DNA of 16,642 bases from DATDOR01 sp035512695 (GTDB lineage Bacteria; Chloroflexota; Anaerolineae; Anaerolineales; JABWBV01): positions 1 to 16,642 of the forward strand of contig DATKDL010000128.1 in assembly GCA_035512695.1 (NCBI GenBank), read 5' to 3'. The translations under genes were made by a program, and so were the position numbers. Below, piece after piece: positions 15,330 through 16,642 of the stretch; positions within the stretch are counted from its first letter, which is position 1; each line of letters opens with the position of its first letter. Under the pieces are notes generated by a model. The model searched no databases, was not told the origin of the DNA, and was given only the letters and a program-made list of their open reading frames with translations.

Positions 15330-15370
15330 ATTCGGGGCGTACGCCGGTTTCACCGGCGTACGCCCCGAAT
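15330..15370 (-). promoter_or_regulatory. 19-bp perfect hairpin before the sigma factor gene
   Basis: The arms at 15330-15348 and 15352-15370 are perfectly complementary over 19 bp with a 3-nt loop, and each arm itself contains the palindrome GGCGTACGCC. It lies 11 nt after the stop of the small basic gene and about 20 nt before the sigma ribosome site. No T-run follows on the minus strand, so it is more likely a processing, attenuation or protein-binding site than a plain terminator. Confidence 0.6.
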
Positions 15371-15381
15371 TCAGATCGGTT

Positions 15382-15504
15382 CTAATCGATCGTTTTATCG
15401 ATAAAGTCCTTGTTCTTTTTGTCTTTTTTGGCCTTTCTTTTTTCCTTCAACGTCAACAATGGTTTTTGCCTGGTCGCTTTCCGCTGATTTTTTCCTTTCG
15501 GCAT
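15382..15504 (-). CDS. Small highly basic protein (40 aa)
   Basis: This is a short gene not previously listed. ATG at 15504 is preceded by AAGGAG (15517-15512) with a 7-nt gap, and the frame closes with TAG. The product, beginning MPKGKNQRKATRQKP, has 13 Lys and 3 Arg in 40 residues. The middle (LKEKRKAKKDKKNK) is almost pure charge, and the tail is DFIDKTID. It is probably disordered and binds RNA or DNA. I recall similarly sized Lys-rich proteins starting MPKGKN in other bacteria, but no named function. It sits between the cold-shock gene and the sigma factor, has a structured leader, and ends just before a 19-bp hairpin. The start signal and composition make it credible despite its length. 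Confidence 0.7.
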   Translation of the reverse strand: MPKGKNQRKATRQKPLLTLKEKRKAKKDKKNKDFIDKTID

Positions 15505-15564
15505 TTTCTTGCTCCTTGTCTCAGGGATGGGGCCTGGTTTTCGACCCGGTCACTTTTCAAACCG

Positions 15565-15629
15565 GCTGCCAGGATTTTGTGGGGGGGAAATGATGTGATG
15601 CACCGCTTACACCCCCGTAACCTGGCAGC
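15565..15629 (-). promoter_or_regulatory. Structured leader of the small basic gene
   Basis: On the minus strand GCTGCCAGG (15629-15621) pairs with CCTGGCAGC (15573-15565) across a 47-nt loop. That loop holds a G5 run (15616-15612) facing a C7 run (15587-15581), so a nested second helix is possible. A further CCGGT/ACCGG pair (15546-15550 with 15561-15565) overlaps the outer stem by one base and offers an alternative fold. I do not recognise a known riboswitch class. The structure is seen; the function is inferred. Confidence 0.35.
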
Positions 15630-15652
15630 GATGATCGTACTCTTTGGGTCAG

Positions 15653-15687
15653 ATAATAAAAAGGGACAGCATTCATGCTGTCCCTTT
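15653..15687 (-). terminator. Intrinsic terminator of the cold-shock gene
   Basis: On the minus strand AAAGGGACAGC (15687-15677) pairs perfectly with GCTGTCCCTTT (15670-15660) around a 6-nt loop, and the T-rich stretch TTTATTAT follows. The stem starts 27 nt after the cold-shock stop codon. Confidence 0.85.
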
Positions 15688-15714
15688 CTGGTTCGTTCGG
15701 ACTAACGAGCCGAG

Positions 15715-15924
15715 TTATATGACAACGACTTGTTCAGCCTGCAGGCCTTTCTGGCCCTGCGTCACGATGAACTCCACGCGCTGGCCTTCTTCGAGATTGC
15801 GGTAGCCGTCGCCCATGATGGCGTTGAAGTGGACGAATACATCTTCGCCCCCCTGACGCTCAATGAAACCATAACCTTTGGCGCCATTGAACCACTTGAC
15901 GGTCCCTTGTTCTTTCTCAGACAT
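15715..15924 (-). CDS. Cold-shock domain protein (CspA family)
   Basis: This is a 69-aa single-domain nucleic-acid chaperone that binds single-stranded RNA or DNA and melts mRNA structure. ATG at 15924 follows AAAGGAG with a 9-nt gap. The CSD is complete: GTVKWFNGAKGYGFIER at 7-23 contains RNP1 (KGYGFI, 16-21), and VFVHF (29-33) is RNP2, with the aromatic residues Trp11, Phe12, Phe20, Phe30, His32 and Phe33 that stack on bases. Its length is standard. A terminator follows the gene. A leader of about 60 nt or more, a promoter-like pair and a 29-bp palindrome precede it. Whether it responds to cold or is constitutive cannot be read from the sequence. Confidence 0.95.
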   Translation of the reverse strand: MSEKEQGTVKWFNGAKGYGFIERQGGEDVFVHFNAIMGDGYRNLEEGQRVEFIVTQGQKGLQAEQVVVI

Positions 15925-15993
15925 GTTTTGGAACTCCTTTCCAATAGTTTTTTTGCCGGGTCAAGTAGGGGTTCCAAATCAAGATTTTCTCTT

Positions 15994-16021
15994 TTTATCA
16001 GAACGTACATTAATCAAGCAA
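15994..16021 (-). promoter_or_regulatory. Possible promoter of the cold-shock gene
   Basis: On the minus strand TTGCTT (16021-16016) is followed after 16 bp by GATAAA (15999-15994). This would give a leader of about 60 nt. The match is moderate (3 of 6 and 4 of 6), but the position just after the palindrome fits a regulated promoter. Confidence 0.35.
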
Positions 16022-16024
16022 CTC

Positions 16025-16053
16025 AGTATCTATCCGAAATTCGGATAGATACT
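16025..16053. promoter_or_regulatory. 29-bp palindrome, likely operator
   Basis: AGTATCTATCCGAA (16025-16038) and TTCGGATAGATACT (16040-16053) are exact inverted repeats around one A. The site is AT-rich compared with its surroundings, has no T-run on either side, and ends 3 bp before the proposed -35 of the cold-shock gene. It looks like a dimeric repressor or activator site; the regulator is unknown. Confidence 0.55.
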
Positions 16054-16197
16054 AAGTGTACCGCTTAACTCCACTTCCCTGTATTAACCATTTGTTTGAT
16101 TCCGGGACCCGGCAGGGCACGTTTTTATCGGGTTGCACCGGTCTCCACCAGTACTTCCCGATGGACTGGAATGCCTTCGAGAGGGGGAACCGGTCGT

Positions 16198-16359
16198 TTA
16201 GCCGGCCAGCAGCGCAAGCGCCGTCAACGCCACAGCGGCGGCCGTTGCCTTGAGCTGTACGGACACAGCCTGCTTCCGCACCCGGGAAAGCTCTTCCCGG
16301 TCGTCGATCTGCTCGGTTTCATCTCCCAGCCGGCGCGCACCGCGCGCCGCCAGGCCCAC
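16198..16359 (-). other. In-frame continuation of the small membrane protein beyond UGA
   Basis: Directly after the UGA at 16362-16360 the same frame stays open for 53 codons to a TAA at 16200-16198. By my count 42 of the 53 codons end in G or C, as in real genes here. The product starts VGLAARGARRLGDE, continues as a charged helix (about EQIDDREELSRVRKQAV) and ends in a hydrophobic segment (TAAAVALTALALLAG). This looks like the missing second half of the protein, giving 124 residues in total. Confidence 0.65.
16331..16349 (-). other. GGU-loop hairpin 18 nt after the UGA
   Basis: On the minus strand CGGCGCGC (16349-16342) pairs with GCGCGCCG (16338-16331) around the triloop GGT. Eighteen nucleotides separate the UGA from the loop. 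This geometry fits the general description of bacterial SECIS elements as I recall it, but GC-rich DNA forms such hairpins by chance. Confidence 0.35.
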
Positions 16360-16572
16360 TCAAGTCTTGTCTCGCCACTGGAAATAGCCCGAGGCGGCGC
16401 CGGCGAACAGGGGGAAAAGCGCCAGCCGCCACCAGGGGCTGAGATCGAGGGCCATCAGGACGGCCAGCCCGGTCAGCGCGGCCAGGAGGGCGACCAGCCC
16501 CCCGGCCAGCCGCCGCCGCCGCTCGGCGGGGTTGATGTTCGGGATGTAGACTGCGTCGGTAAATTCCTTCAT
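16360..16572 (-). CDS. Small membrane protein, frame interrupted by UGA
   Basis: As annotated by stop codons this is 70 aa, beginning MKEFTDAVYIPNINPAERRRRL, followed by two helices (about 22-42 and 47-64) and ending QWRDKT. I recognise the pattern from small uncharacterised proteins in Chloroflexota-like genomes that I remember continuing as KTCV..A.RG and then a charged helix and a last membrane segment. Here the codon after KT is TGA, and the matching continuation follows in frame. So the gene is either broken by one base change (TGT or TGC to TGA), carries a sequencing error, or encodes selenocysteine. TGA is the normal stop of many other genes in this window, so general recoding is excluded. 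No ribosome site is seen before the ATG. The function is unknown. Confidence 0.65.
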   Translation of the reverse strand: MKEFTDAVYIPNINPAERRRRLAGGLVALLAALTGLAVLMALDLSPWWRLALFPLFAGAASGYFQWRDKT

Positions 16573-16601
16573 GCGGTCAATCGTAACCGATCCGCCGTGT
16601 G

Positions 16602-16607
16602 TATAAT
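16602..16607 (+). promoter_or_regulatory. -10 element of a plus-strand gene at the window end
   Basis: A perfect TATAAT on the plus strand lies 12 nt before an ATG at 16620, so the leader would be only about 6 nt. The complementary strand also reads TATTAT here, which could serve the divergent minus-strand gene starting at 16572. No -35 is clear in either direction. Confidence 0.4.
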
Positions 16608-16619
16608 AGCGGTCAGACC

Positions 16620-16642
16620 ATGATCCACCCGCTCGTTCGCCA
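16620..16642 (+). CDS. Possible start of a gene cut by the window end
   Basis: ATG 16620 opens a frame reading MIHPLVR to the last base. The support is the perfect TATAAT just upstream and the divergent layout. Seven residues are too few for a family call. Confidence 0.25.

Noticed and set aside
15565..15629. tRNA-like or SRP RNA-like fold
   Set aside because: The stem and G/C runs invited the idea, but I find no tRNA arms with the T-loop consensus, no CCA end and no GGAAG-type SRP loop.
15286..15705. 139-codon plus-strand frame over the small basic gene and the cold-shock terminator
   Set aside because: Phe/Leu/Arg-rich reading of the antisense of a Lys-rich gene; it spans a large hairpin and a terminator and has no ribosome site.
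16096..16623. 175-codon plus-strand frame across the UGA-containing gene
   Set aside because: Pro/Gly/Arg/Gln-rich shadow with no ribosome site; the minus strand has membrane helices and matches a remembered family.

Overview
The window is a GC-rich bacterial chromosome segment, most likely from a Chloroflexota bacterium of the Anaerolineae type. The assignment is an inference. It rests on the lipoprotein signals followed by acidic Thr/Glu/Pro linkers, a ScyD-like/CRTAC1 fusion lipoprotein, a membrane sensor-like protein without a kinase domain of a kind common in that phylum, two DUF6220-like proteins, and frequent GTG and TTG starts. I saw no rRNA, tRNA, CRISPR array, insertion sequence or prophage gene.

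Region 1 (1-7078, + strand) is a glycerol-3-phosphate/glycerophosphodiester uptake locus. It holds two ABC permeases (ugpA-like, cut by the window edge, and ugpE-like), a UgpB-like binding lipoprotein, a glycerophosphodiester phosphodiesterase lipoprotein (UgpQ-like role) and a large fusion lipoprotein. The ATPase is not in the window. A strong intrinsic terminator lies between the permeases and the binding protein, and two further hairpins lie between the binding protein and the phosphodiesterase, so expression is probably graded along the locus.

Region 2 (7256-10436) starts after a terminator. It is a tight operon of two tandem DUF6220-like four-helix membrane proteins, a membrane-anchored diheme cytochrome c and a 421-aa membrane protein. 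The two small proteins share two histidines, so the set may be a small membrane redox module.

Region 3 (10437-14273) holds a diacylglycerol/lipid kinase, a convergent conserved membrane protein of unknown function, a secreted CHRD-domain protein, and a YtxH-like small protein whose stop codon overlaps the start of a YihY/BrkB-family membrane protein.

Region 4 (14312-16572, - strand) holds a cold-shock protein, a 40-aa very basic protein, and a principal-type sigma-70 factor, separated by a terminator, a structured leader and a large hairpin. A 29-bp near-perfect palindrome lies just upstream of the proposed cold-shock promoter. At the far end is a small membrane protein whose frame is interrupted by one UGA, after which 53 well-formed codons follow in the same frame and end in a further membrane segment. 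From memory of the family, the UGA sits where relatives have Cys. A hairpin with a GGU loop starts shortly after it. This is either a single-base nonsense mutation or a selenocysteine candidate, and it is the most interesting observation in the window.
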